Source: Prevotellamassilia timonensis (lineage in GTDB: Bacteria; Bacteroidota; Bacteroidia; Bacteroidales; Bacteroidaceae). Taken from it: DNA of 64,000 nucleotides. A model generated the notes under the pieces. The model was given only the letters and a program-made list of their open reading frames with translations. It was not told where the DNA came from and did not search any database. Shown piece by piece: positions 43,993 through 51,960 of the stretch. The stretch lies in assembly GCF_021531665.1 (NCBI RefSeq), contig NZ_JADYUH010000001.1, forward strand, positions 1 through 64,000, in the 5' to 3' direction. Positions within the stretch are counted from its first letter, which is position 1, and each line of letters opens with the position of its first letter. Both the position numbers and the translations under genes were made by a program.

Positions 43993-44155
43993 CGAGGGTG
44001 TGCCAAAATGCACATTTTGTCTTCACCCTCGAAGGTGCGTCAGAATGGCTAAGATGCAAGGCGCTGAGGATGAGGGTGCAGGGAGTGTACTGAAGTACAT
44101 GACCAAGCCCGAATCCGATAGCAACGAAGCAGATTGGCTATTATGACACACCGCC
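43993..44155 (+). repeat. GGCGGTGTGTCA-ended dispersed repeat, copy B
   Basis: Matches the reverse complement of 26027-26192 at roughly 90 percent and partly 35657-35736. It lies between two GC-rich repeat copies, so repeats appear to have been inserted into or next to each other. Confidence 0.75.
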
Positions 44156-44327
44156 TTGCTGCTTGGCGCTCCCCGACCGTGTTTTTATCCGCCCTTCTCT
44201 CTGCTCGAAGCGCGTGCCGCGCTTCAAGCAAAAGCGACCCGCCTGCGGCGGATTTTAATACTGCAAACGGGGCGGGTGGTTTTTTCGCTCGTCGGGGCAC
44301 TCGGTGGCTTTCGCTCGTCGGGGCGGG
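44153..44327 (+). repeat. GC-rich multi-hairpin repeat, copy 2
   Basis: Same unit as copy 1 from GCTTGGCGCTCCCCGACC onward, with the first hairpin missing and two extra TTTCGCTCGTCGGGGC units at its end. The remaining gap to ftsX (44328-44484) holds only the -7 box. Confidence 0.88.
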
Positions 44328-44415
44328 TTTCCTTGAAACGACGGCTTTTTCCGCTCTTTGTCCCTTTGATTCATCATTTCGCGGAGTGCATGATTCATAA
44401 ATAGATAGAAATTCG

Positions 44416-44423
44416 TACTTTTG
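44416..44423 (+). promoter_or_regulatory. -7 box of the ftsX operon
   Basis: TACTTTTG followed by C lies 62 bases before the ftsX ATG. No good -33 TTTG was found. Confidence 0.5.
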
Positions 44424-44484
44424 CCCGAAATTTGGGATATTCTCCCCTTTTGGGGGATGTTTTTCCCTTTGAATTCATTTGTTT

Positions 44485-45375
44485 ATGTCAGGAAAACATT
44501 CCAAACGGAAAAATACCGGAAAGTTCAGCGTGGTGACCACCTGCATCAGTACCACGCTGGTTTTGATGCTTTTGGGCATTGTGGTGCTCTTTGTCACGGT
44601 CGGTAACAACTTCAGTCGTCAAATTCGTGAAGGTCTCACTGTGGAAGTGATGGTGAGCGACACCATTCACCGTTCCGACCTGCTTTCTCTCCAAACTTTT
44701 TTGAGACAAGCTCCTTTTTCCCGCCGTGTCGATTACATCAGCAAGGAGCGCGGCACTCGTGAGATGAACGAAGCCTTACAGGGCAATATGGGCGAGTTCA
44801 TAGGCTCCAGCCCCATTCCGGCGGAGTTTGAAGTCTATCTAAACTCCGCTTATGCCAATCTTGACAGCCTCAGCCACTTTGAACCGGTGTTGCGAAGCCG
44901 CCCCGGCGTGATTGAAGTGTCTTATCCTCGCGATGTCATGGAGAGCCTTGACCGCACCATCCCGATGGTCGGTTTGGCACTGCTGATTGTCGCGGCTTTG
45001 TTGGCACTCGTTTCTTTCGCGCTGATCAACAACAGCGTCCGCATGAGTGTTTATGCGCGTCGTTTCAGCATTCACACCATGAAGCTCGTGGGAGCAGAGT
45101 GGAGTTTCATTCGTCGCCCCTTCCTGCGTCGCGCCTTTTTCATCGGTTTGGTCGCTGTCTTGATTGCCGACGGTTTGCTCGGCGGCTCGCTCTACTATCT
45201 CCAATTCATGGCAGGCGAAGGAGAGGTCTATCTCAACGATCTCATCACCCCCGAGGTGTGGGCGGCAACGTTGGGCATCGTGGCAGTCTGCGGTTTGGTG
45301 CTGACGGTTTGGTGTGCCTATCTTTCCGTGAACCGTCATCTCCGTAGCGACGAGAGTGATGTCTATCTGAAGTGA
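44485..45375 (+). CDS. ftsX: Cell division protein FtsX
   Basis: FtsX is the membrane subunit of the FtsEX ABC complex that activates cell-wall hydrolases at the division site. The ATG at 44485 gives 296 residues; an in-frame TTG lies two codons earlier. Four membrane segments are visible: one near residue 30, a periplasmic domain, then three in the C-terminal half, with SMYARRF-like text (SVYARRFSIHTMKLVGA), the conserved FtsX helix. It heads the ftsX-DUF3098-uppP-truB operon, an order typical of Bacteroidetes. ftsE is not adjacent. Confidence 0.95.
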   Translation: MSGKHSKRKNTGKFSVVTTCISTTLVLMLLGIVVLFVTVGNNFSRQIREGLTVEVMVSDTIHRSDLLSLQTFLRQAPFSRRVDYISKERGTREMNEALQGNMGEFIGSSPIPAEFEVYLNSAYANLDSLSHFEPVLRSRPGVIEVSYPRDVMESLDRTIPMVGLALLIVAALLALVSFALINNSVRMSVYARRFSIHTMKLVGAEWSFIRRPFLRRAFFIGLVAVLIADGLLGGSLYYLQFMAGEGEVYLNDLITPEVWAATLGIVAVCGLVLTVWCAYLSVNRHLRSDESDVYLK

Positions 45376-45437
45376 GGCTTCAAGGAGGTCTCTATTCCTT
45401 ATTATATATAGTCGCAAATTCTATTCCTTTTCATATT

Positions 45438-45698
45438 ATGTCCTCCAAAAAGAAACAAAGGATTTTTGCCTTTGACCGTATGAACTTTATTCTTCTTGCG
45501 GTCGGCATGGCCGTGGTGATTCTCGGCATGATTCTGATGTCCGGCTCCGGTTCCACGGAAACGGAGTTTAATCCTTCCATCTTTGATGTTCGTCACGTCA
45601 AGGTGGCACCTGCCGTTTGCCTTTTCGGCTATTTGTTCATGATCTACGCCATTGTGCGTCGTCCCAAACCAAACAAAGAAGAAAATGACTTGGATTGA
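45438..45698 (+). CDS. DUF3098 small membrane protein
   Basis: An 86-residue protein with a basic N-terminus (MSSKKKQRIFAFDRMNF) and two membrane segments. The motif TEFNPSIFDVRHVKVAP between them is characteristic of DUF3098. Function is unknown, but it is nearly always between ftsX and uppP in Bacteroidetes, which points to envelope assembly. A TATATATA run lies 30 bases before the start. Its last 14 bases overlap uppP. Confidence 0.85.
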   Translation: MSSKKKQRIFAFDRMNFILLAVGMAVVILGMILMSGSGSTETEFNPSIFDVRHVKVAPAVCLFGYLFMIYAIVRRPKPNKEENDLD

Positions 45699-46527
45699 AA
45701 CCATCATCGTTGCCATCGTGGAAGGGCTGACGGAGTTCCTGCCGGTGTCCTCCACCGGTCACATGATTATCGCACAGGGGCTGCTCGGCATGGAGAGTAC
45801 TCCGTTCGTCAAAGCTTTCACCGTCATCATTCAGTTTGGTGCCATCCTGAGCGTGGTGTGCCTCTACTGGCAGAAGTTCTTCTACCCCGAAACCATCAAG
45901 ACGCACGGTTACACCTGGTGGCAAGCCATCTGGCGCTTCTATCTGAAACTCATCGTCGGTGTGTTGCCTGCCGTGGTGCTCGGCTTGAGTTTCAACGATT
46001 TCATTGAAAACAATCTTGGTAATGTTACGCTGGTGGCAGTGATGCTCATTGTCGGTGGTGTCTTCATGTTGTTCTGCGACAAACTCTTCAACAAGGGCTC
46101 CGTGAACACGCCGCTGACCTATCGCCGCGCCTTCATCATCGGTCTGGTTCAGTGCATCTCCATGATTCCCGGCGTTTCTCGCTCCATGGCAACCATCGTG
46201 GGCGGTATGTCTCAGAAACTGACGCGTAAGGCGGCGGCTGAGTTCAGTTTCTTCCTCGCCGTGCCCACCATGTTCGGTGCGACGTGCTTGGAAACTTATA
46301 AACTCATCAGCCACGGTGATGGAAACATTCTCACCGAAGGCAACAACCTCGCGATGCTCGTGCTCGGCAGCGTCGTGGCTTTTGTGGTGGCAGTGGCTGC
46401 CATTAAATTCTTTATTAACTACGTGGCTCGCTACGGTTTCGTGGCTTTTGGCTGGTATCGCATCATTGTCGGTCTGCTGATTCTCGGTCTCGGCTGGATG
46501 GGCTACGATCTCGCCATGGTGGATTGA
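45685..46527 (+). CDS. uppP: Undecaprenyl-diphosphate phosphatase
   Basis: UppP (BacA) recycles the undecaprenyl lipid carrier by removing a phosphate, and its overexpression confers bacitracin resistance. The 280-residue integral membrane protein has both signatures: EGLTEFLPVSSTGHMII near the N-terminus and IPGVSRSMATIVGGM in the second half. The start at 45685 (MTWIETIIVAIVEG) overlaps the DUF3098 gene by 14 bases, and the stop overlaps the truB start (TGATG). Both suggest translational coupling. Confidence 0.97.
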   Translation: MTWIETIIVAIVEGLTEFLPVSSTGHMIIAQGLLGMESTPFVKAFTVIIQFGAILSVVCLYWQKFFYPETIKTHGYTWWQAIWRFYLKLIVGVLPAVVLGLSFNDFIENNLGNVTLVAVMLIVGGVFMLFCDKLFNKGSVNTPLTYRRAFIIGLVQCISMIPGVSRSMATIVGGMSQKLTRKAAAEFSFFLAVPTMFGATCLETYKLISHGDGNILTEGNNLAMLVLGSVVAFVVAVAAIKFFINYVARYGFVAFGWYRIIVGLLILGLGWMGYDLAMVD

Positions 46528-47321
46528 TGGACGCGCTGTTTCCCCTTTCCGTTCCGGCTGAGGTTCGTCCCGTCGCCAACGACGTGGTGGAACTGAAGCG
46601 TTTATTGCAGTTGGCAGCTTCGGATGCGGAGTTGCCCGTGCCTTCTCTGATTCTTGCTTTTGACAAACCGCTCGGCATGACGTCCTTCCAGCTCGTTGCG
46701 AAGGTGCGCAAGTCGCTGACGCTTGCCATGGGCGGAAGAAAGATTAAGGTGGGACACGCCGGTACGCTGGACCCGCTCGCCACTGGGGTCGTGGTGATTT
46801 GCACGGGGAAGGGTACGAAGGAAATAGACCGTCTGCAAGCGGGCGTGAAGGTCTATGACGCCACGCTGAAACTGGGTGCCACGACTCCGAGTTTTGACCT
46901 TGAACACGAGGTGGACAGGACTTTCCCGACAGAACACATCACTGAGTCTTCCGTCCGAGACGCTCTGAAACGCTTCCGCGGGGACATCATGCAAGTGCCG
47001 CCGGTCTATTCTGCCTGTAAGGTGGACGGGAAACGTGCCTACGACCTGGCACGCCGAGGAAAAGCGGACGAGGTGGAACTGAAACCGAAACTGCTCCGCA
47101 TCGACGAAATCAACCTCACGGACTGCCGCCTCGAGAAACAAGAAATCGACATTCATGTGGTCTGCTCAAAGGGTACTTACATCCGCGCCCTGGCTCGAGA
47201 CATCGGCGAAGCTCTTGACAGCGGCGCGCACCTGACCGCCCTACGACGTACTCGCGTTGGGGACTTCGGTGTCAACGACTGCTTCCACGCCGACGACTTT
47301 GCCAAGATGCTCGGCGTTTGA
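46527..47321 (+). CDS. truB: tRNA pseudouridine-55 synthase
   Basis: TruB makes pseudouridine 55 in the T-loop of tRNAs. The catalytic Asp lies in GHAGTLDPLATGVV, with KVGHAG before it, and the later motif GTYIRALARDIGE is present. The 264-residue protein carries about 40 extra residues before the core start (ILAFDKPLGMTSF). The ATG at 46527 overlaps the uppP stop. It is the last gene of the ftsX operon before a 400-base repeat block that separates it from queA. Confidence 0.95.
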   Translation: MDALFPLSVPAEVRPVANDVVELKRLLQLAASDAELPVPSLILAFDKPLGMTSFQLVAKVRKSLTLAMGGRKIKVGHAGTLDPLATGVVVICTGKGTKEIDRLQAGVKVYDATLKLGATTPSFDLEHEVDRTFPTEHITESSVRDALKRFRGDIMQVPPVYSACKVDGKRAYDLARRGKADEVELKPKLLRIDEINLTDCRLEKQEIDIHVVCSKGTYIRALARDIGEALDSGAHLTALRRTRVGDFGVNDCFHADDFAKMLGV

Positions 47322-47324
47322 CGA

Positions 47325-47516
47325 GCACTCGGTGGTCTTCGCTCATCTGTGTGTTCGGTGGCTTTCGCTCGTCGGGGCGGGTGGTCCCGCCTCTTGCCGC
47401 TTGGCGTTCCCCGACCGTGTTTGCATCCGCCCTTCTCTCTGCTTGAAGCGCGTGCCGCGCTTCAAGCAAAAGCGACCCGCCTGCGGCGGATTTCAATACT
47501 GCCAACGGGGCGGGGT
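47325..47516 (+). repeat. GC-rich multi-hairpin repeat, copy 3
   Basis: Starts four bases after the truB stop. It contains the perfect 12-bp stem GCTTGAAGCGCG-TGC-CGCGCTTCAAGC, better paired than in copies 1 and 2, where one arm has a mismatch. Confidence 0.88.
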
Positions 47517-47652
47517 GGCTTTCGCTCGTCGGGGCAAGTGGTTCCGCCCCTTGCCGTTTGGCGCTCCCCGACCGTGTTTGCATCCGCTTTTCTCTCTGCT
47601 CAAGGCGCGTGCCGCGCTTCAAGCAAAAGCGAGCCTCCTGCGGCGGAAATCG
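47517..47652 (+). repeat. GC-rich multi-hairpin repeat, copy 4
   Basis: A shorter, more diverged copy directly after copy 3. The remaining 69 bases before queA hold no clear promoter. Confidence 0.82.
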
Positions 47653-47721
47653 GTTGCCCCTGTGGCTTTTTCTGAAATTTGAAATTTTGCGGCTCTGCCG
47701 CCTTCTAATACTACTTGTCAA

Positions 47722-48774
47722 ATGAAACTCTCACAATTCAAGTACAAACTTCCGGAAGAAAGGATTGCAAAATATCCTGCTCCTCATCGCGACGAAAGCA
47801 GAATGTTGGTGCTTCACCGTTCTACTGGTGACATTGAGCACCTCATGTTCAAAGACATTCTGAGTTTTTTCAACGAGAACGATGTGTTCGTCTTCAATGA
47901 CACCAAAGTCTTCCCCGCTCGTTTGTATGGCAACAAGGAAAAAACCGGTGCACGCATCGAAGTGTTCCTTCTTCGAGAACTGAACGAAGAACTCCGCTTG
48001 TGGGACGTGTTGGTCGATCCGGCTCGTAAAATCAGAATTGGCAACAAGCTCTACTTTGGCGAAGACAACTCCGTCGTGGCTGAAGTGATTGACAACACGA
48101 CGAGTCGCGGACGTACGCTTCGCTTCCTCTACGACGGTGACCACGATGAGTTCAAACGTGCTCTCTTTGCGCTGGGCGAAGCACCCATTCCCCGCTTTGT
48201 CGGACGCGAAAGCGAACCTGAGGACCTCGAACGTTTCCAGTGTCTTTTTGCTCGCCACGAAGGTGCCGTCACGGCTCCTACTGCCGGTCTCCACTTCTCC
48301 CGAGAGATGTTGAAGCGTATGGAAATCAAAGGCATCGAGGCTGCTTTCGTCACGCTCCACTGCGGACTCGGTAACTTCCGTAACACGGACGTCGAAGATT
48401 TGACGAAACACAAGATGGACTCCGAACAGATGTTTGTGGATGCGGAGTGCTGTCGCCTCGTGAACAAGGCAAAAGACGAAGAACGCAACGTGCTGGCTGT
48501 CGGAACCACGGTGCAGCGTGCGCTTGAAACTGCGTGCAGCGCAGACATGCGAATCAAAGAATTCGAAGGCTGGACCAACAAGTTCATCTTCCCGCCCTAC
48601 GACTTCTGCGTTGCCAACTCCATGCTTTCCAACTTTCACCTCCCCTACTCCACGCTGCTCATGCTCACCACAGCCTTTGGAGGCTATGAGCAGACGATGC
48701 ACGCCTACGAAGAGGCGTTGAAGGAGGACTACCGCTTCGGTCCCTTTGGAGACGTGATGCTCATCATTGACTAA
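47722..48774 (+). CDS. queA: S-adenosylmethionine:tRNA ribosyltransferase-isomerase
   Basis: QueA transfers and rearranges the ribosyl part of S-adenosylmethionine onto preQ1 in tRNA, giving epoxyqueuosine, which QueG then reduces. The 350-residue protein shows [19 protein letters not shown] at the start, then [15 protein letters not shown] and [11 protein letters not shown], and [18 protein letters not shown] at the end, all typical. It follows truB in the usual Bacteroidetes order, but a block of GC-rich repeats has come between them. It is followed by the folK fusion gene. Confidence 0.96.
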   Translation: MKLSQFKYKLPEERIAKYPAPHRDESRMLVLHRSTGDIEHLMFKDILSFFNENDVFVFNDTKVFPARLYGNKEKTGARIEVFLLRELNEELRLWDVLVDPARKIRIGNKLYFGEDNSVVAEVIDNTTSRGRTLRFLYDGDHDEFKRALFALGEAPIPRFVGRESEPEDLERFQCLFARHEGAVTAPTAGLHFSREMLKRMEIKGIEAAFVTLHCGLGNFRNTDVEDLTKHKMDSEQMFVDAECCRLVNKAKDEERNVLAVGTTVQRALETACSADMRIKEFEGWTNKFIFPPYDFCVANSMLSNFHLPYSTLLMLTTAFGGYEQTMHAYEEALKEDYRFGPFGDVMLIID

Positions 48775-48782
48775 GCAGCGCC

Positions 48783-48832
48783 GTTTGGCTTACTTTTGAA
48801 CGCTCCTATCTCGTATTTTATAGAACATCCCT
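48783..48832 (+). repeat. Leader-type repeat before folK
   Basis: Resembles 42776-42834 and 56071-56128 and ends TTTATAGAACATCCCTC, 16 bases before the start codon. The comM start has the same ending at the same distance. Confidence 0.6.
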
Positions 48833-48848
48833 CAAGAGTTTCAGTCAC

Positions 48849-49772
48849 ATGATTTTCCTGGGTCTTGGCTCCAATTTGGGAGACAGAGAGACACTTCTGC
48901 GACAGGCGATTGGCAAGTTGTCGGAGAAGTTGGGAAAGCCTGTGGCTGTTTCTTCTTTCCACGAGACGGCTCCCGTCGGCTTCGTTTCCGCTCATCGTTT
49001 CCTCAATGCGGTCGTTGCGTTCAACGCTTCCATCGAGCCTTTTGCGCTTTTGGATTTCACGCAGGAAATCGAGCGAGAACTGGGACGGAGTCGCAAGAGC
49101 GTGAACGGGGAGCACTTTGACCGCACGATGGACATAGACATTCTTTTCCTCGGCGACACTGTGCTTTCCTCCGAGCGCCTCACGATTCCCCATCCGCACA
49201 TCGCCTCGCGTCGTTTTGTGCTCGAACCCCTTGCTGAGATTGCGCCAGCCTTTGTTCATCCCGTTCTTCATCTCCCGATTCAAGCCATGCTTCACGCCTC
49301 CCTCGCTCCCCGTTTGTTTCGCCTCAGTGCTGAGATGCTTTCGGGCGTCACTTCTGACGCAGTCTTTCGTTCTGATGAAATCATCTCCGCCGTTAATCGT
49401 CTCCTGCCTCAGCTCACGGCGCATCCTCTCCTCCACACGCCGGAGTCCCTCCGCCGTCTCGTGGCGAGCGAGCGCACCGAAGTGTGGTTGGTGTGTGACG
49501 AAGCGAGCGGCATTTGCGGCATGGCGAGTCTTTGTCTTTGCGAGTCGCCCACGGGTTTGAAGGCGTGGGTGGAAGATGTCGTGACCGACGAGTCGGTGCG
49601 CCGTCGGGGCTATGGGCGCCTTCTGCTCTGCCGTCTTATTGAAGAAGCCCGCGGCTGCGGTGCCAAGGGCATCTATCTCACCTCCCGTCCCGAGCGCATC
49701 GCCGCCAATGCTCTCTATCGCAGTCTCGGTTTTGAGCCGCGAGAGACAAATGTCTATTGCATGAAGTTCTGA
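48849..49772 (+). CDS. folK: HPPK (FolK) fused to a GNAT acetyltransferase domain
   Basis: Residues 1 to about 145 are 6-hydroxymethyl-7,8-dihydropterin pyrophosphokinase, the folate-pathway enzyme that activates the pterin. It shows GLGSNLGDRE, FHETAPVG and the signature FDRTMDIDILFLGD at 90-103. After a linker, residues about 160-307 form a GNAT acetyltransferase, with motif A VVTDESVRRRGYGRLLL (244-260) and IYLTSRPERIAANALYRSLGF. The two halves are in one frame with no internal start that would obviously separate them. FolK alone is about 150-160 residues, so this is a fusion. The acetyl acceptor is unknown. It follows queA. Confidence 0.88.
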   Translation: MIFLGLGSNLGDRETLLRQAIGKLSEKLGKPVAVSSFHETAPVGFVSAHRFLNAVVAFNASIEPFALLDFTQEIERELGRSRKSVNGEHFDRTMDIDILFLGDTVLSSERLTIPHPHIASRRFVLEPLAEIAPAFVHPVLHLPIQAMLHASLAPRLFRLSAEMLSGVTSDAVFRSDEIISAVNRLLPQLTAHPLLHTPESLRRLVASERTEVWLVCDEASGICGMASLCLCESPTGLKAWVEDVVTDESVRRRGYGRLLLCRLIEEARGCGAKGIYLTSRPERIAANALYRSLGFEPRETNVYCMKF

Positions 49773-49833
49773 GGCGCGTTCTCTTTCGGTAAGGAGAGAT
49801 AATTCCCCTTTTATATATTGTATTCCTTCCGCT

Positions 49834-51279
49834 TTGTTATCCTTTCGCGAGATTTTCAAGAACACCGGTTTGCTCGGTGCGGTGCAGGTGTTGAACATCC
49901 TGCTTTCGATTGGTCGCAACAAGATTGCGGTCCTTTGCATCGGTTCTGTTGGTTTGGGTTTGACCGATTTGTTTGCCAAACTCATTGAAGCCGTTGGTGG
50001 TCTCACCAATTTCGGCATAGGTCTCACCGCCGTGCGTCGCATCTCCGAACTCCGTGAGCGTGGTGTCAGTGCGGTGCGCCTTCACCGCCACGTGCGCCTT
50101 GTCCGCACTTGGACACTTTTGCTCGCCCTCCTCGGCGCCGCTGTCACCGCCATGTTTGCCCTGCCCCTCAGTTGGCTGATGACAGATTCTCCTTCCCACG
50201 CCCTTTCTTTTGCTTGTCTTGCCCCCGCCGTGGCTTTTTCCACCCTCACGTTTTGTGAAATCGCCATTCTCCGTGCTTTCCGTTGCATTGGTTCTTTGAC
50301 GAAGGTCGGTGTTGCCGTGGCTGTCTCCGGTTTGTTGGTCAGTGTCGTTTGCTATGTTTTGCTTGGCATTCCCGGCGTCCTTTGGGCGGCACTGGGTGTC
50401 ACCTTCGTCTCGTGGCTTCTCCCCTTCCATTTCAGTCGTCGTCTTGTCCCCTATCGTTTAGGCAGTCTCCGCCTGCGCCATCTTCGCTGCGGCTTCCCCA
50501 TGTTGCGCCTTGGTTTCGGCTATGTCGTTGCCGGCATCGTCGCCGGTTGGGCAGAGTTGTTCATTCGCAGCGTGCTGTTGCGCTCCGAGGGCGGTTGGAG
50601 CATGATAGCCTTTTATGCCGCCGGTATCACCCTCACTGTCAGTTATGTCCGCGTGCTTTTCACCTCCCTCGACGCCGACTTCTTCCCTCGTCTCTCCGCC
50701 GTGGCATCGTCTCCTCGCGAGGCGAACGCCACCATCAACCGTCAAATCGTGACGCTCGTCACCCTCACCGCCCCCTTCCTTTTGGTCTTTTGCGCTTGTC
50801 TGCCGTGGATTGTCCCATTGCTCTACAGTAGCGAGTTCCTCCTCATCATCCCCATGACGCTCTGCGCTGCCGGTGCGATGTACGTCAAAGCCATCTACAC
50901 CCCCGTGGCTTATCTCTCCCTCGCCCGCGGTGACGCCTTCACCTACATGGTGATGGAGATTCTCTATAATCTCGTGTTTTGTGCCGGGGTTTCTTTGGGG
51001 TATATGTATCATGGACTTCTCGGTGCCGGTTTGGGTCTTTCCGCCGCCCATTTGTTTGATTTGTGCGCTTTGTCTTTGGTCTATCGTTTGCGCTACGATT
51101 GGCGGATGGACCGTTTCACCTTTCTTCGTTGTTTCCTCCCCGGCGTGTGTCTCGCCCTCGGTTTGTGGTGTTGCACGTGGGAGGCGTGGCATCTTCGTTT
51201 CGTGGGTATCGCGCTCTGCGTTCTGCTCATGCTCCCCACCCTGCTTCCCGTCTGGAAGCAGATTCGAAACAATCGGTGA
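49834..51279 (+). CDS. Polysaccharide flippase (MOP superfamily)
   Basis: A 481-residue membrane protein with about 12 hydrophobic segments and the N-terminal motif REIFKNTGLLGAVQVLNILLSI found in O-antigen/enterobacterial-common-antigen type translocases. It would move lipid-linked oligosaccharide across the inner membrane. No ATG fits; the frame starts at TTG (49834), whose product has the family N-terminus, so TTG is taken as start. A TTATATATTG run lies 14 bases upstream. It is unusually rich in C/T on the coding strand compared with its neighbours. It follows folK by 61 bases. Confidence 0.82.
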   Translation: MLSFREIFKNTGLLGAVQVLNILLSIGRNKIAVLCIGSVGLGLTDLFAKLIEAVGGLTNFGIGLTAVRRISELRERGVSAVRLHRHVRLVRTWTLLLALLGAAVTAMFALPLSWLMTDSPSHALSFACLAPAVAFSTLTFCEIAILRAFRCIGSLTKVGVAVAVSGLLVSVVCYVLLGIPGVLWAALGVTFVSWLLPFHFSRRLVPYRLGSLRLRHLRCGFPMLRLGFGYVVAGIVAGWAELFIRSVLLRSEGGWSMIAFYAAGITLTVSYVRVLFTSLDADFFPRLSAVASSPREANATINRQIVTLVTLTAPFLLVFCACLPWIVPLLYSSEFLLIIPMTLCAAGAMYVKAIYTPVAYLSLARGDAFTYMVMEILYNLVFCAGVSLGYMYHGLLGAGLGLSAAHLFDLCALSLVYRLRYDWRMDRFTFLRCFLPGVCLALGLWCCTWEAWHLRFVGIALCVLLMLPTLLPVWKQIRNNR

Positions 51280-51470
51280 CGCCACCCTTCTGCACCAGAT
51301 GTCTCAAAGGTGTCAGCGACGCCACGCCGTCCGCGAACGCCACTTTTTTGTGAAGGTCAGTGCGGCACCCTCCTATTTTTTCTGAGGAATCAAAAATCGA
51401 TTCGAGCAGGTTGTTGAGACATGTGGAAAAAGAAAAATTGCGTGGCAAAGCACAAAAAATCAGTCAATTC

Positions 51471-51501
51471 TTTGAGGATGAAAAGAAAGTTTGTACTTTT
51501 G
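51471..51501 (+). promoter_or_regulatory. Promoter of rpsO
   Basis: TTTG at 51471-51474 and TACTTTTG at 51494-51501 are separated by 19 bases and followed by C. The leader to the ATG is about 45 bases. Confidence 0.78.
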
Positions 51502-51551
51502 CACCCGCTGACAAAAAGCCAGCATCTTGTTTAATCATTCTATTTTGTTTT

Positions 51552-51821
51552 ATGTATTTAGATTCTGCAAAGAAATCAGAGATCTTTGGCAAGTACGGAC
51601 AGTCTAATTCGGACACCGGTTCACCCGAGAGCCAGGTGGCTTTGTTTTCCTACCGTATTGCCCATTTGACGGAGCACATGAAGAAGAACCGTAAAGATCA
51701 TACGACAGAGCGTTCTCTCGTCAAGTTAGTCGGCAAGCGCCGTGCGCTGTTGAACTACCTTAAGCACAAAGACATCGAACGCTATCGTAACATTGTCAAG
51801 GCTCTCGGTCTGCGTAAGTAA
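51552..51821 (+). CDS. rpsO: 30S ribosomal protein S15
   Basis: An 89-residue protein that binds 16S rRNA early in small-subunit assembly. It has the four-helix uS15 sequence: FGKYGQSNSDTGSPESQVAL, then HLTEHMKKNRKDHTTERSL and KRRALLNYLK. The start at 51552 gives exactly the standard length. It has its own promoter at 51471-51501 and a terminator at 51861-51897. Confidence 0.98.
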   Translation: MYLDSAKKSEIFGKYGQSNSDTGSPESQVALFSYRIAHLTEHMKKNRKDHTTERSLVKLVGKRRALLNYLKHKDIERYRNIVKALGLRK

Positions 51822-51860
51822 ATCTCACACTCCCGCAGAGGCTTGTCAAAACCAAGCAAA

Positions 51861-51897
51861 CCCCGCAGTCGGTCTGTTCCGGTTGCGGGGATTTTTC
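51861..51897 (+). terminator. Terminator of rpsO
   Basis: CCCCGCA (51861-51867) pairs with TGCGGGG (51884-51890), followed by ATTTTTCTT. Confidence 0.82.
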
Positions 51898-51960
51898 TTG
51901 GCTAATTTTGCCGGTAAGTTCCCAATCTCCTACCTTCTGTTTCCTCATCCGTTTTTCCTC

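Noticed and set aside
43629-44404. Several open frames of 80 to 150 codons in the GC-rich repeats
   Set aside because: They translate repeat DNA in all frames, and the same text recurs in copies 1 to 4.
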